Shown one piece after another: positions 17,463 to 26,360 of a stretch of DNA of 64,000 bases. Under the pieces are notes generated by a model. The model searched no databases and was not told the DNA's origin. It saw only the letters and a list, made by a program, of their open reading frames with translations. The position numbers were made by a program, and so were the translations under genes. Source of the stretch: Gramella sp. AN32. GTDB lineage: Bacteria > Bacteroidota > Bacteroidia > Flavobacteriales > Flavobacteriaceae. The stretch lies in assembly GCF_023718305.1 (NCBI RefSeq), contig NZ_QEYO01000020.1:23431-87430 (forward strand), given 5' to 3'. Every line of letters starts with the position of its first letter. Within the stretch, counting starts at the first letter, position 1.

Positions 17463-17927
17463 CTAACTGTTTATAGGATAATCTGGATTTTCAGGCTTGA
17501 TATTCCCGGAAGAGGGTAGTTCCTCATTTCTTCTGGCCGTTTCCCGGCGCGGTAAAGGATAGTCTTTTTCTACCTGCATTTTTAACTCGGCTATTCTTTC
17601 TTTTTGTTTTTTTACGAGTTTAGCTACCTGTTTCGCTTCCCAGTCTTTTCCCATCAAACTGTTTACAATAAGTGTATTGAAAAAATGGATTAGAAAAAGC
17701 AGCGTCCAGAGAAGGACCGCCCAAACGAACCAGTTATAGCCTAAAGGTTTGAAATCTTCCTGATAACCGATGACCACATTTAAAACTATAAGAAAAACGG
17801 CACCAATCAGGAAAATAACAAAATGCTGAAATAGTCTCTTTTTCTGGGCTGCCCTTTTGCGGGCGTTCTCATAAAGTTCCCGTTGTTCGTAATCTACTGA
17901 GGCAGGATTTTTCTTTTTAGAAAACAT
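17463..17927 (-). CDS. 2TM domain membrane protein
   Basis: A 154-residue protein with two closely spaced transmembrane segments (about 36-54 and 70-90), joined by a short loop and flanked by charged regions. The QHFVIFLIGAVFLIVLN segment and the second helix match the 2TM family, in Bacteroidota often found as independent proteins or fused to histidine kinases. Function unknown. It is first in the operon with folA and the fructosamine-kinase-like gene. Confidence 0.8.
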   Translation of the reverse strand: MFSKKKNPASVDYEQRELYENARKRAAQKKRLFQHFVIFLIGAVFLIVLNVVIGYQEDFKPLGYNWFVWAVLLWTLLFLIHFFNTLIVNSLMGKDWEAKQVAKLVKKQKERIAELKMQVEKDYPLPRRETARRNEELPSSGNIKPENPDYPINS

Positions 17928-17989
17928 AATAAGAATTACATTAGTGTAAAATCAAATTTACAGTTTAATAAAAGAACTCCCTAAAGCTT

Positions 17990-19066
17990 ATGGATAATTT
18001 AAGAAAAGGCTTTCCTGTACTGGAACAATACATCTATTTGAACACGGCAGCTTCCGGTTTGCTGCCGGAAAAAGTTTGGGAATTTCGCCAGGGACATGAT
18101 ATGGATTTCCTCATCCAGGGAAGTATTTTAAAAGAAAAGCAGGGAGAATTACTGGCCAAAGTTAGGGAAGCCGTAGGCCGCTTTTTTCATTGCGAACCAA
18201 ACCGGGTAGCGTTGGTGCCCAATTTTTCTTATGGTTTTAATAGTTTTTTGGAAAGTGTCCCGGCAGATTCAAAGTTTCTTTTGCTTAAAGATGAATATCC
18301 TTCCATAAACTGGCCCGTTAATTCCCGTAATTTTGAAACTGTTTTTGCTGAAATCAATGAAACGCTGGAGGCAAATATTATTGAAAAACTTCAGGCTGAA
18401 AAACCCGATTATTTCTGCTTCAGCATAGTTAATTACATACACGGCATAAAACTTGGCTTTGATTTTCTAAAGAAATTAAAAGCAGATTTTCCTGAAGTAA
18501 GTTTAATCGCTGATGGCACCCAATTTTGTGGCACGGAAGATTTCAACTTTGACGAATCCAGAATCGATGTTCTCATTAGCAGCGCATACAAATGGATGAA
18601 TGCGGGATATGGAAATGGATTTATGCTCTTTAATCATGAAATACAGAAAAAAATTTCGCCAAAACATTTAGGCTTTGGCTCTTTACAGGGGAAATATAAG
18701 ACTCATGAAGGCAACTTTATTGGCAAATTTGAGCCGGGACATCAGGATACGCTAAATTATGGAAGCTTGAAAATCGCCATCGAACTTATAGAAAAAATTG
18801 GAATTTCATCTATTCAGCAACAAATTGGGCATTTAAAAAACTTGGCCCGAAAAAGATTTATGAAAGCTGAAATTATTGAAAAGTGGATGGGAGAACGTGA
18901 AGATTTTTCTTCAATTTTTAATATTAAGGGAGATGAGAAACTATTTAAAAAATTGCGCGAAAATGATATTATTGTTTCCCAAAGAGGGAATGGTTTGCGC
19001 GTAAGTATGCATTATTTTAATTCTGAAAAGGACTTAAACAGGTTATTTTCAGTATTAGGGATTTGA
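17990..19066 (+). CDS. Class-V aminotransferase (cysteine desulfurase/kynureninase fold)
   Basis: PLP enzyme of 358 residues. Class-V features are the start NTAASGLLPEKVW, the Asp that contacts PLP in LIADGTQFCG, and the PLP Lys in SSAYKWMNAGYGNG. It is shorter than SufS and lacks a recognisable SufS/IscS catalytic Cys loop, so it is unlikely to be the main desulfurase. It lies near the ergothioneine genes, whose pathway needs a PLP-dependent C-S lyase (EgtE) of this fold, but it is on the opposite strand and not in their operon. That role is only a possibility. Confidence 0.78.
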   Translation: MDNLRKGFPVLEQYIYLNTAASGLLPEKVWEFRQGHDMDFLIQGSILKEKQGELLAKVREAVGRFFHCEPNRVALVPNFSYGFNSFLESVPADSKFLLLKDEYPSINWPVNSRNFETVFAEINETLEANIIEKLQAEKPDYFCFSIVNYIHGIKLGFDFLKKLKADFPEVSLIADGTQFCGTEDFNFDESRIDVLISSAYKWMNAGYGNGFMLFNHEIQKKISPKHLGFGSLQGKYKTHEGNFIGKFEPGHQDTLNYGSLKIAIELIEKIGISSIQQQIGHLKNLARKRFMKAEIIEKWMGEREDFSSIFNIKGDEKLFKKLRENDIIVSQRGNGLRVSMHYFNSEKDLNRLFSVLGI

Positions 19067-19258
19067 TTTTGTAATGTTTTACCCTGAAAGATTTGTAAAT
19101 TATTCGCTGAAAATCGTTTTCGTATTTTCATTTTTCTTATTAATTAACCAAAAAAATTCCAGATTCGGAAAAGTGTATTTAAGTAGCTCATTTTTATTGG
19201 TTTATAATTGATTATTGATTTTATTTGGGGTAGTTTTTAGAATTTAAAAATAGAAATT

Positions 19259-19549
19259 ATGCCAATTACAAAACAATATTTAAAGTCAAAACCAGAATGT
19301 AAGGTTACGTTTAGTTTTCCTGCAAAAGAAGCTTCAGAGGTAGAAGTTTCAGGAGAATTTAATGAATGGGATTTTATGAAACTTAAAAAGCAAAAGAATG
19401 GTATTTTTAAAGGTCAGGTAAATTTACCTGTGGAAAAAGAATATCAGTTTAAATATAAAGTAGACGGGGAGTGGCAAAATGATCCGGCCGCAGACAAATA
19501 TCTGTGGAATGATTTTGCAGCTTCAGAGAACAGCGTTGTGGTTGTTTAA
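19259..19549 (+). CDS. Single-domain CBM48 (isoamylase N-terminal) glycogen-binding protein
   Basis: A 96-residue stand-alone carbohydrate-binding module of the isoamylase early-set/AMPK glycogen-binding type. Motifs: VTFSFPAKEASEVEVSGEFNEWD and YQFKYKVDGEWQNDPAADKY. No catalytic domain and no signal peptide, so it is cytosolic and may bind glycogen-like polymers or regulate an enzyme. The 190 bp upstream are AT-rich and hold its promoter, but no clean TAnnTTTG could be fixed. Confidence 0.85.
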   Translation: MPITKQYLKSKPECKVTFSFPAKEASEVEVSGEFNEWDFMKLKKQKNGIFKGQVNLPVEKEYQFKYKVDGEWQNDPAADKYLWNDFAASENSVVVV

Positions 19550-19560
19550 TATTTAAAACA

Positions 19561-19589
19561 GGTCACCGGATTCGTTTATTCGGTGACTT
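19561..19589. terminator. Convergent terminator between CBM48 gene and DUF427 gene
   Basis: GTCACCG (19562-19568) pairs with CGGTGAC (19581-19587), followed by T on the plus strand. The 3' arm lies inside the last codons of the convergent DUF427 gene. Confidence 0.65.
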
Positions 19590-19857
19590 TTATGCCTTTC
19601 CAAAAAGCTACATAATTTTCAATAGGTTTGGCTGCATGACTTGCCTGTGGATAATACCAGGCTGCGTTTTCATTCAATTTATCACCAACCTTTACATTGT
19701 AATAAGAAGCTACGCCCTTCCAGGGACATCGGGTTTCGTGCCCACTTTCCTGAAAGTACTTTTTATTTATATCGTTCATGGGGAAATAGTGGTTATTTTC
19801 CACAATTTTCGTGGTGTCACTTTCAGCTATAATTTTTCCGTTCCAGATCGCCTTCAT
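19576..19857 (-). CDS. DUF427 protein
   Basis: A 93-residue cytosolic protein. The open frame extends to 20025, but the upstream part is out of keeping with the family and overlaps egtD; the Met at 19857 begins the recognisable MKAIWNGKIIAESD. DUF427 motifs include the YFP/NHYFP region, CPWKGVASYYNV and AWYYPQP-like AAWYYPQASHAA. It starts 10 bp after the egtD stop, so it belongs to the egtB-egtD operon. Biochemical role unknown. Confidence 0.88.
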   Translation of the reverse strand: MKAIWNGKIIAESDTTKIVENNHYFPMNDINKKYFQESGHETRCPWKGVASYYNVKVGDKLNENAAWYYPQASHAAKPIENYVAFWKGIKVTE

Positions 19858-19867
19858 AAACTCAATT

Positions 19868-20842
19868 TTAATTTGTCTTCCTCTTAAATATATAATTTTT
19901 AAAAGTATTTTCCTCGTCGGTAAATTGATCGGTAATTTCCAGACCTGCTTCATCTGCCAGCCAGGAAACGATCGCATCATCATATTTTTGTGAAATTTCC
20001 GTATGAATGCTTTCCCAGGCATCAAAATTCACCTGAAGACCCAGCTTGTTAATATTTACTTTTTGGGCCTTCTTGCTCACTAAAAAACTTTTAGCCGTTC
20101 CTGTTTCAGGATTATAAGTTTCCCAATGCATAAAAGCATCGAGGTCAAACTCTCCGTCTAATTCGGTATTGATCCGGTTTAAAAGATTTTTGTTGAAAGC
20201 TTCGGTGATTCCTGAAGGATCGTTGTATGCGTTTAAAATTTTCTCAGGATTTTTTTTCTGGTCAAACCCCATGAACAACATATCTTCCTCACTCATGGCG
20301 TGGCCAATATTTTCAAGAAATTCAATCGCTTCTTCATGATGAAGGTTCCCAATATTGCTTCCCAGTACCACGATTACTTTCTTTCTGGACTTGTATTCGG
20401 TTAACTTTTCCAGCGTGGCGAAATAGGTTCCCTGCTGGACTTTAACTTCAACTGCAGGGATTTCTTTGGTAAGGGATTCTTCAAGCCCCTCTAAAACATT
20501 ATGACTGATATCTATGGGTAAATAAGCAAATTTTGCTTTGTCTTTTAGTAATTGTTTCAGAAGGATTTTCGTTTTTTTCCCGTCACCTGCGCCTAATTCT
20601 ATAAGGTCAAAACCATCAGATGAACTAAATGCTTCTGAAATTGCTTCAGAATTTTCCTTTAAGATATTAAATTCACTGCGGGTCAAATAATACTCCGGCA
20701 TTTCCATGATCTGCTGAAAAAGTTCATCACCCTTTTTATCGTAAATATATCTGGAATATAAAAACTTCGGAAAAGCATTTAGTCCTTTAAAAGTATCTTC
20801 AGCAAAAGCTGATTCAAAAGTTGTTTCAGTTGTATTTTTCAT
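19868..20842 (-). CDS. egtD: L-histidine N-alpha-methyltransferase
   Basis: SAM-dependent trimethylation of histidine to hercynine, the first step of ergothioneine synthesis (324 residues, family length). Motifs: SRYIYDKKGDELFQQI, the substrate-site EYYLTRSE, the SAM loop IELGAGDGKKT and VLGSNIGNL. It starts 9 bp after the end of egtB. SAM would come from metK in the same window. Confidence 0.93.
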   Translation of the reverse strand: MKNTTETTFESAFAEDTFKGLNAFPKFLYSRYIYDKKGDELFQQIMEMPEYYLTRSEFNILKENSEAISEAFSSSDGFDLIELGAGDGKKTKILLKQLLKDKAKFAYLPIDISHNVLEGLEESLTKEIPAVEVKVQQGTYFATLEKLTEYKSRKKVIVVLGSNIGNLHHEEAIEFLENIGHAMSEEDMLFMGFDQKKNPEKILNAYNDPSGITEAFNKNLLNRINTELDGEFDLDAFMHWETYNPETGTAKSFLVSKKAQKVNINKLGLQVNFDAWESIHTEISQKYDDAIVSWLADEAGLEITDQFTDEENTFKNYIFKRKTN

Positions 20843-20851
20843 TCATTTAAA

Positions 20852-22015
20852 CTATTTGGCCAAACGAAAGCCAGTGAATTGCCATCGCAAATGCGGATGA
20901 AAAAAGTTCCTGTAGGTAGGGCGGGCATGATTTTTTGAAGTAGCGATAGAAGCGCCTCTCAGCACTTTTTGGTTCACCATAAATTTTCCATTATATTCTC
21001 CCAGCGCACCGTCTGGTTTTGTGTAATTTGGATATGGAGCATAGGCTGATTCTGTCCATTCCCAGCGTGAACCCCAATCAAATCTCTCCTGGGCAACTTC
21101 CCATTCCTGCTCGGTTGGTAATCTCAAACCTTTCCATTGAGCATAGGCAAAAGCTTCGTAATAAGAAATATGGGTAACCGGGGCTTCAGCATTTAATTCC
21201 TGCAATCCCTGCAAAGTATATTGATGCCATTTGTTTTCAATGAGATGCCAGTAAAATGGTGATTTAATGTTATGGGTATTGATCCAATCCCAGGCTTCTG
21301 CATGCCATAAGAGAACATCTTCATAACCGCCAGCTTCCATGAATTCAAGAAATTCTTTGTTGGTAACCAGTTTATTGGAAATATTATAATTCTGAAGAAA
21401 GGTTTGGTGAAAACCCTGTTCGTTATCGTAACAAAAATCATCAGAATTATGACCAATTTCATAAATGCCTTCCTCAACTTCCAGCCATTTTTGTTCAACA
21501 TTTTGAACCGGATTTTCTTCAAATTCTGAATTGTAAACCGGCATTAACGGGTTATTTCCCAGAATATATTTGATGTCTGTATATAATAATTCTTGATGCT
21601 GCTTTTCATGATGACAACCTATCTCTATCACCTGGAGTGCTTCTTGGGTTAATTCAGCATTTACTAAAAGATCGATCACCTTTGCAGTAACAAATTCCCT
21701 GAATGTATAAATCCAGGCCACCGTGGGCCGGGAAAGATTTCCACGATCTGTTCTAACCACTTTTTCACCAACACTTTCATAATAACTATTAAATACATAA
21801 GCAGTATTCTCGTCGAATAATTTATGTTCGCTAGAGTATTCTTTTAAGACAAATTCTTCAAAAAACCAGGTGGTGTGCCCCAAATGCCATTTTGGGGGTG
21901 AAACATCTACGATGGGCTGTACCACATAATCTTCAGTTTCAAGATAAGAGCAGATCTTTTCTGAATCGGCTCTGGTTTCTTTAAATAGTGTAAGTAATTC
22001 CTGTTGTGAAAGCAT
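20852..22015 (-). CDS. egtB: Ergothioneine biosynthesis sulfoxide synthase EgtB
   Basis: Non-haem iron enzyme that joins hercynine to a thiol donor by oxidative C-S bond formation (387 residues). The N-terminal DinB-like domain carries the iron ligands: WHLGHTTWFF (His44/47) and the HxxxHxE motif HEKQHQE (His136, His140). The C-terminal FGE-sulfatase fold has GLRLPTEQEWEVA and WEWTESAYAPYPNY, ending in a conserved RPTYRNFF-like block. It is not fused to a methyltransferase, so it is not OvoA. No egtA or egtC is nearby, so cysteine rather than gamma-glutamylcysteine may be the sulfur donor (inference). Confidence 0.92.
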   Translation of the reverse strand: MLSQQELLTLFKETRADSEKICSYLETEDYVVQPIVDVSPPKWHLGHTTWFFEEFVLKEYSSEHKLFDENTAYVFNSYYESVGEKVVRTDRGNLSRPTVAWIYTFREFVTAKVIDLLVNAELTQEALQVIEIGCHHEKQHQELLYTDIKYILGNNPLMPVYNSEFEENPVQNVEQKWLEVEEGIYEIGHNSDDFCYDNEQGFHQTFLQNYNISNKLVTNKEFLEFMEAGGYEDVLLWHAEAWDWINTHNIKSPFYWHLIENKWHQYTLQGLQELNAEAPVTHISYYEAFAYAQWKGLRLPTEQEWEVAQERFDWGSRWEWTESAYAPYPNYTKPDGALGEYNGKFMVNQKVLRGASIATSKNHARPTYRNFFHPHLRWQFTGFRLAK

Positions 22016-22052
22016 AAAAAAAGTGATACCTATTGGGTACCACTCAAATTTA
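22016..22052 (-). promoter_or_regulatory. Terminator hairpin overlapping the likely egtB promoter
   Basis: On the minus strand TAAATTTG (22045-22052) fits the -7 consensus. Directly downstream GTGGTACC-CAATA-GGTATCAC forms an 8-bp stem (22023-22043, one G-T pair) followed by seven T residues that touch the egtB ATG. The hairpin would end transcription from the upstream TonB-domain gene. A transcript from the -7 box would start inside the hairpin and so avoid it. Confidence 0.55.
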
Positions 22053-22097
22053 CGATTTTTTGAAAATGACTTCCCTTAATCGGTCGTTAAGGTGTAG

Positions 22098-22508
22098 TTA
22101 AAAATTGAAAGGCATGGTATATTTGATTTTTACAGGTTTTCCAGCCTGCTTCCCTGGAGTTAAAGTAGGGATGCTTTCAACCATTCTCTTCGCTTCGGCA
22201 TTTATTTTTGCATTTTCACCTTTTACTTCAGTGACCTCAACTTTACCTTCCTCATTGATTACTAGGGAAACAATGGCTTTTCCGCGAATAAACTCACCTT
22301 TCTCATTTTTTGGATATTTGTAAGTTTTTTTCACATGTTGAATTAACATAGAATTGAAACATGCTTTTTGATTATCGTTGTCTTCACAACCTGGCCATAC
22401 GGGTGCGATCTCTTTTACGGTGATGGTATTTCCACTCACTTCTACATCATCCTGGGCAAATACTCCCAAAGACATAAAAAATAGGGTGGTAAAAAGTAAC
22501 TTTTTCAT
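22098..22508 (-). CDS. Small secreted protein with TonB C-terminal domain
   Basis: A 136-residue protein starting at 22508, where a signal peptide begins (KKLLFTTLFFMSLGVFAQ); the longer frame to 22559 is not needed. The rest is a TonB C-terminal fold (about 60-136): FIRGKAIVSLVINEEGKVEVTEV and MVESIPTLTPGKQAGKPVKIKYTMPFNF. It has no membrane anchor or proline-rich spacer, so it is not a normal energy transducer. Function unknown. Confidence 0.82.
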   Translation of the reverse strand: MKKLLFTTLFFMSLGVFAQDDVEVSGNTITVKEIAPVWPGCEDNDNQKACFNSMLIQHVKKTYKYPKNEKGEFIRGKAIVSLVINEEGKVEVTEVKGENAKINAEAKRMVESIPTLTPGKQAGKPVKIKYTMPFNF

Positions 22509-22618
22509 AGGATTGGTTTTAATTATTGATAGATAGGGACGGTAAATATGAGAAAACAAGTCAAGCTTTCAAAATCTACTTAAAGTCTGGACTACTAATA
22601 CAAAAACCTTTCCAGTTT

Positions 22619-23443
22619 TTAAACGGCGACCTTAGCTTTAATTCCAGGGTATGGATCATAATCTACAAGCTGAAAATCCTCAAAATCAAAATCAAAAATA
22701 TCTTTGATTTCAGGGTTTAACTTCATTTGCGGTAAAGGCTTCGGATTTCTGCTTAACTGAAGTTCCACCTGCTCCATATGATTACTATAAATATGTACAT
22801 CCCCAAAAGTATGCACGAAGTCCCCGGCTTCATAACCACATACCTGCGCCATCATCATGGTAAGTAGGGCATAAGAAGCGATATTAAAAGGAACACCCAG
22901 AAACACATCTGCACTCCTTTGGTACAACTGACAACTTAATTTACCATCGGCGACATAAAATTGGAAAAATGCATGGCAGGGTGGAAGCGCGGCCTTTCCA
23001 TTGGCAACATTTTCTGAAAAGGATTTTGAAGGATCGGGTAAAACTGAAGGGTTCCAGGCAGAAACTAACATTCTCCTGCTATTGGGATTGGTTTTTAAAG
23101 TTTGGATAACCTCCTTAATCTGGTCAATGTCCTCACTATTCCAATTTCTCCACTGGTGTCCATAAACCGGGCCCAGATTGCCGTTTTCATCGGCCCATTC
23201 ATTCCAGATCCTTACGCCATTTTCCTTCAAATAGTCAATATTGGTATCGCCTTTCAAGAACCACAATAATTCATAAATGATTGACTTTAGATGAAGTTTT
23301 TTAGTGGTGACCATGGGAAATCCCTCGCTGAGATCGAATCGCATCTGGTAACCAAAAACGCTTTTTGTGCCGGTTCCGGTGCGGTCCCCTTTTTGAGATC
23401 CATTTTCTAATACATGCTTTAATAAATCGTGATATTGCTTCAT
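22619..23443 (-). CDS. thyA: Thymidylate synthase
   Basis: Makes dTMP from dUMP with methylene-tetrahydrofolate. Length 274 is close to the usual 264. Motifs: DRTGTGTKSVFGYQMRF, RIWNEWADENG, NSRRMLVSAWNP, the nucleophile Cys in LPPCHAFFQFYV (Cys156), and the C-terminal FEDFQLVDYDPYPGIKAKVAV. The dihydrofolate it makes is recycled by folA at 17 kb. Confidence 0.97.
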   Translation of the reverse strand: MKQYHDLLKHVLENGSQKGDRTGTGTKSVFGYQMRFDLSEGFPMVTTKKLHLKSIIYELLWFLKGDTNIDYLKENGVRIWNEWADENGNLGPVYGHQWRNWNSEDIDQIKEVIQTLKTNPNSRRMLVSAWNPSVLPDPSKSFSENVANGKAALPPCHAFFQFYVADGKLSCQLYQRSADVFLGVPFNIASYALLTMMMAQVCGYEAGDFVHTFGDVHIYSNHMEQVELQLSRNPKPLPQMKLNPEIKDIFDFDFEDFQLVDYDPYPGIKAKVAV

Positions 23444-23552
23444 GGGAGGTCTTTCTAAAACTTCAGTTATAATTTTTCTAAAAGTAAGAAATCAGGTAAA
23501 AAACTATAGCTGAATTTGGCTTGAGTTATCAACTTTGTGTTAACGGAACGAA

Positions 23553-24530
23553 TTAATCCTCCAAATCCTGCACTGCACACCTATCTGCGTGATATGCATT
23601 TCTTTCGCCCATTGGTTTTTCAAGGCCAATAGTGGTGTCGTATCGGGTTTGATGTTCCATTTCAGAATTTATTTCAGCACCCATTAAAACAATAAAGGCA
23701 GTTAAGAACAACCATAACATTAAAATAGCCACGGCAGCGAAACTTCCGTAGAGATCATCGTAGCTTCCAAAATTACTCACATACCAGGAAAACAGCATAG
23801 AGCCGGCAAGCCAAACCAGAGTTCCCAACAGCGCGCCCCAGGTCACCCAGCGAAATCTGGGACTGCGGCGATTTGGTGCGATTTTATAAACCATGCTAAG
23901 TGTGAGTACCAAAATAACTCCAAGCAATACCCAACGAAACCAGGTAAGTACATGTTCAACCTGGGGGTTCAGCCCAAAATTTTTAATAAGTAGCGGGAAA
24001 AATATAACAATCAATAAGCTGATAAATCCAAGCACCACCCCAGACAAGGTGAAGAGCATGGTCATTAAGTTTTTTTTGATAATTCCCCGGGTATCGATCT
24101 CATCATAGGCGATATTTACACCCTGAAAAAGCGCGCTCGTACCTTTATTGGCACTCCAAATACTAATCAAGACACTTACAGCCAGTCCCCAGCCAATTTC
24201 CTTTTTAGATTGAAGAATTACCGGCTCTAAAAAATCTTTAATCATTCCAAAAGCCTGTTGGGGCAGGATGAGACTTAGTTTTGAGATCTGCTCCTGGATT
24301 TGTCCCGGTTCTAATACTAAACTATAAATAGAAATTGCTGCAATAATTGTTGGGAAAATTGCCAGAAAAAAATAGAATGCCACGCCTGCAGCCACAATCT
24401 GTACATGATCAGCTTTCATTTCATGAAAGGATCTTTTGCAAATATCCAGCCACCCTGGCAATGGAATCTGGTGTGGCCATTGCGCATCTTCACCCCGGTA
24501 TTTTCTGTAGTTTTTTTTAGTTTGTTCCAT
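23553..24530 (-). CDS. YihY/BrkB family inner-membrane protein
   Basis: Integral membrane protein of about 325 residues with six predicted transmembrane helices. BrkB motifs are the amphipathic N-terminal FHEMKADHVQIVAAGVAFYFFLAIFPTI and the central LLKNFGLNP...W-rich segment. The Met at 24530 (MEQTKKNYRK) is preferred; another lies 15 bp upstream at 24545. Members were once called ribonuclease BN in error; the real function is unknown. Confidence 0.87.
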   Translation of the reverse strand: MEQTKKNYRKYRGEDAQWPHQIPLPGWLDICKRSFHEMKADHVQIVAAGVAFYFFLAIFPTIIAAISIYSLVLEPGQIQEQISKLSLILPQQAFGMIKDFLEPVILQSKKEIGWGLAVSVLISIWSANKGTSALFQGVNIAYDEIDTRGIIKKNLMTMLFTLSGVVLGFISLLIVIFFPLLIKNFGLNPQVEHVLTWFRWVLLGVILVLTLSMVYKIAPNRRSPRFRWVTWGALLGTLVWLAGSMLFSWYVSNFGSYDDLYGSFAAVAILMLWLFLTAFIVLMGAEINSEMEHQTRYDTTIGLEKPMGERNAYHADRCAVQDLED

Positions 24531-24650
24531 GTTGAAAAGCAGCATTAGCAGCTGTAAATTATGTTCGCTGAAAAGTGTCCTGTGTCAGTCTAAATTATGC
24601 TAAGTTTTAAAAGAAAAAGGATTTAAAAAGTTTCACTGAAAATTATAGGT

Positions 24651-26351
24651 TTATCCTATGATCATCCCGGCGATGGTTGCCGACATTAAGGAAGCCAGGG
24701 TTCCTCCAATCAAAGCCTTCATTCCAAATTCTGAAAGGGTTTTACGCTGTCCCGGGGCAAGCGAGCCTATTCCTCCGATCTGGATCCCAATGGAGGCAAA
24801 ATTTGCAAATCCGCAGAGCATATAGGTGGCCATGATCACAGATTTCTGGTAATTGAGACTAAGCGCGTTCGCGGGGTTTTTTAGCTCCGCTAATTGTATA
24901 TATCCCACAAATTCACTGGCTGCAAGCTTGATTCCAAGAAGTTGTCCCATTAACATTACGTCTTCTTTGGCCACTCCAATTACCCACATAAGCGGTGCGA
25001 AAATAAGACCCAAAATAGATTCAAGTGAAAATTGGGAATACGGAGTATAAACCGCCATAAGATCATTAAGATGGATCAAACCTCCAACTTTAGCCAGAAT
25101 AAAGTTGATCATGGCGATAAATGCTATAAATACCAGCAACATGGCTCCAACATTTGCGGCAAGTTTTAAACCTTCTGTAGTACCATTTGCTATAGCATCA
25201 AGAATATTAGAGCCAATTTTTTCTGAAGAAACCTCTATATTTTCATTGATCAATTCCTGTTGAGGGTATAAAATCTTTGAAATTACGATGGCTCCCGGAG
25301 CTGCCATTACTGAAGCGGCTAATAAATGCTTGGCAAATTGCAACCTCAATTCAGGATCGTCTCCACCTAAAAATCCAATATAGGCAGCGAGGACTCCACC
25401 CGCTACCGTTGCCATTCCGCCAATCATTACTAACAGGATCTCAGATCTGGTCATCTTTTCCAGGTAGGCTTTGATCATTAACGGAGCTTCCGTTTGCCCT
25501 AAGAAAATATTTCCGGCAACGCTTAAACTTTCAGGCCCTGAAATCCCCAGTAATTTGGTAAGCACCCAGGCCAGTCCTTTAACCACAACCTGAATAATTC
25601 CTAAATAAAATAATACTGAAGTTAAGGCGGAAAAGAAAATAATGGTAGGTAATACCTGGAATAAGAAGATAAATCCAAAACTATCCACATCCATCATGCC
25701 CCCAAGCAGGAACTCACTTCCTGCAGCGGTAAAATCCAGGATATACACGAAAATTTTTCCCACGAATTCAAAAATATTTTGAACAAGAGTGATCCTCAAA
25801 ACTCCAATAGCCAGTAATAATTGGGCAAGCACGCCCAGGCCTACAGTTTTCCAGTTTATTGCCCGGCGATTGTTGCTAAAAAGAAAAGCAATGATGAGTA
25901 AAACTGCCATTCCCAAAGCGCCACGTATAACACCCACAATGGTTAAGCCTGCGTTGGGGATCATTTCTTTGGCGGTATTTGCCGGAACCACTTCATTTAC
26001 CGTTAGATCTACCGCTGAAAGTTGAAATTCTTTGCCGTTTGCAGTAATGAAAAGATGGGAATCTGATAAATCGTTTACCCTTAATTTTTGAATACTGTCC
26101 TTCGGAATAGTATAAAAAAGTACCAGCAAATTATTCTGGTACATATAATCTCCTGATGCTACCGTGTCTTCTTCAGCGATAAAATTAAAAACCCCTTCAG
26201 AAAAGTTGACATTATCGGCATTTAAAAAAGGACTATTAACCTGGGTGCTATCCGCGGGAGATTCAAGTTGCCAGTTTTTGGAGATTGTTTGAGATACAGA
26301 AGTTGTAACGGAAAATATAATCAGAAACAGGCAATACCAGATTCGATTCAT
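24651..26351 (-). CDS. Concentrative nucleoside transporter (NupC family) with N-terminal periplasmic extension
   Basis: Ion-coupled nucleoside importer of the CNT family (566 residues; plain NupC is about 400). A signal peptide (about 1-20) is followed by about 110 residues of predicted beta-rich periplasmic sequence. Then comes the CNT core, with GGMMDVDSFGFIFLFQVLP, FLGQTEAPLMIKAYL (the family signature), MIGGMATVAGGVLAAY, and the C-terminal CGFANFASIGIQIGGIGSLAP. The N-terminal extension is typical of Bacteroidota homologues; its role is unknown. The gene starts 9 bp after the bifunctional-nuclease gene, so the two form an operon. Confidence 0.9.
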   Translation of the reverse strand: MNRIWYCLFLIIFSVTTSVSQTISKNWQLESPADSTQVNSPFLNADNVNFSEGVFNFIAEEDTVASGDYMYQNNLLVLFYTIPKDSIQKLRVNDLSDSHLFITANGKEFQLSAVDLTVNEVVPANTAKEMIPNAGLTIVGVIRGALGMAVLLIIAFLFSNNRRAINWKTVGLGVLAQLLLAIGVLRITLVQNIFEFVGKIFVYILDFTAAGSEFLLGGMMDVDSFGFIFLFQVLPTIIFFSALTSVLFYLGIIQVVVKGLAWVLTKLLGISGPESLSVAGNIFLGQTEAPLMIKAYLEKMTRSEILLVMIGGMATVAGGVLAAYIGFLGGDDPELRLQFAKHLLAASVMAAPGAIVISKILYPQQELINENIEVSSEKIGSNILDAIANGTTEGLKLAANVGAMLLVFIAFIAMINFILAKVGGLIHLNDLMAVYTPYSQFSLESILGLIFAPLMWVIGVAKEDVMLMGQLLGIKLAASEFVGYIQLAELKNPANALSLNYQKSVIMATYMLCGFANFASIGIQIGGIGSLAPGQRKTLSEFGMKALIGGTLASLMSATIAGMIIG

Positions 26352-26360
26352 GTGGAGGAA

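Noticed and set aside
17990..19066. Class-V aminotransferase as a confirmed EgtE
   Set aside because: It is on the opposite strand with its own neighbour, and the sequence alone does not separate it from other class-V enzymes.
19858..20025. N-terminal extension of the DUF427 frame
   Set aside because: It overlaps egtD in another frame, and the family starts at the Met at 19857.
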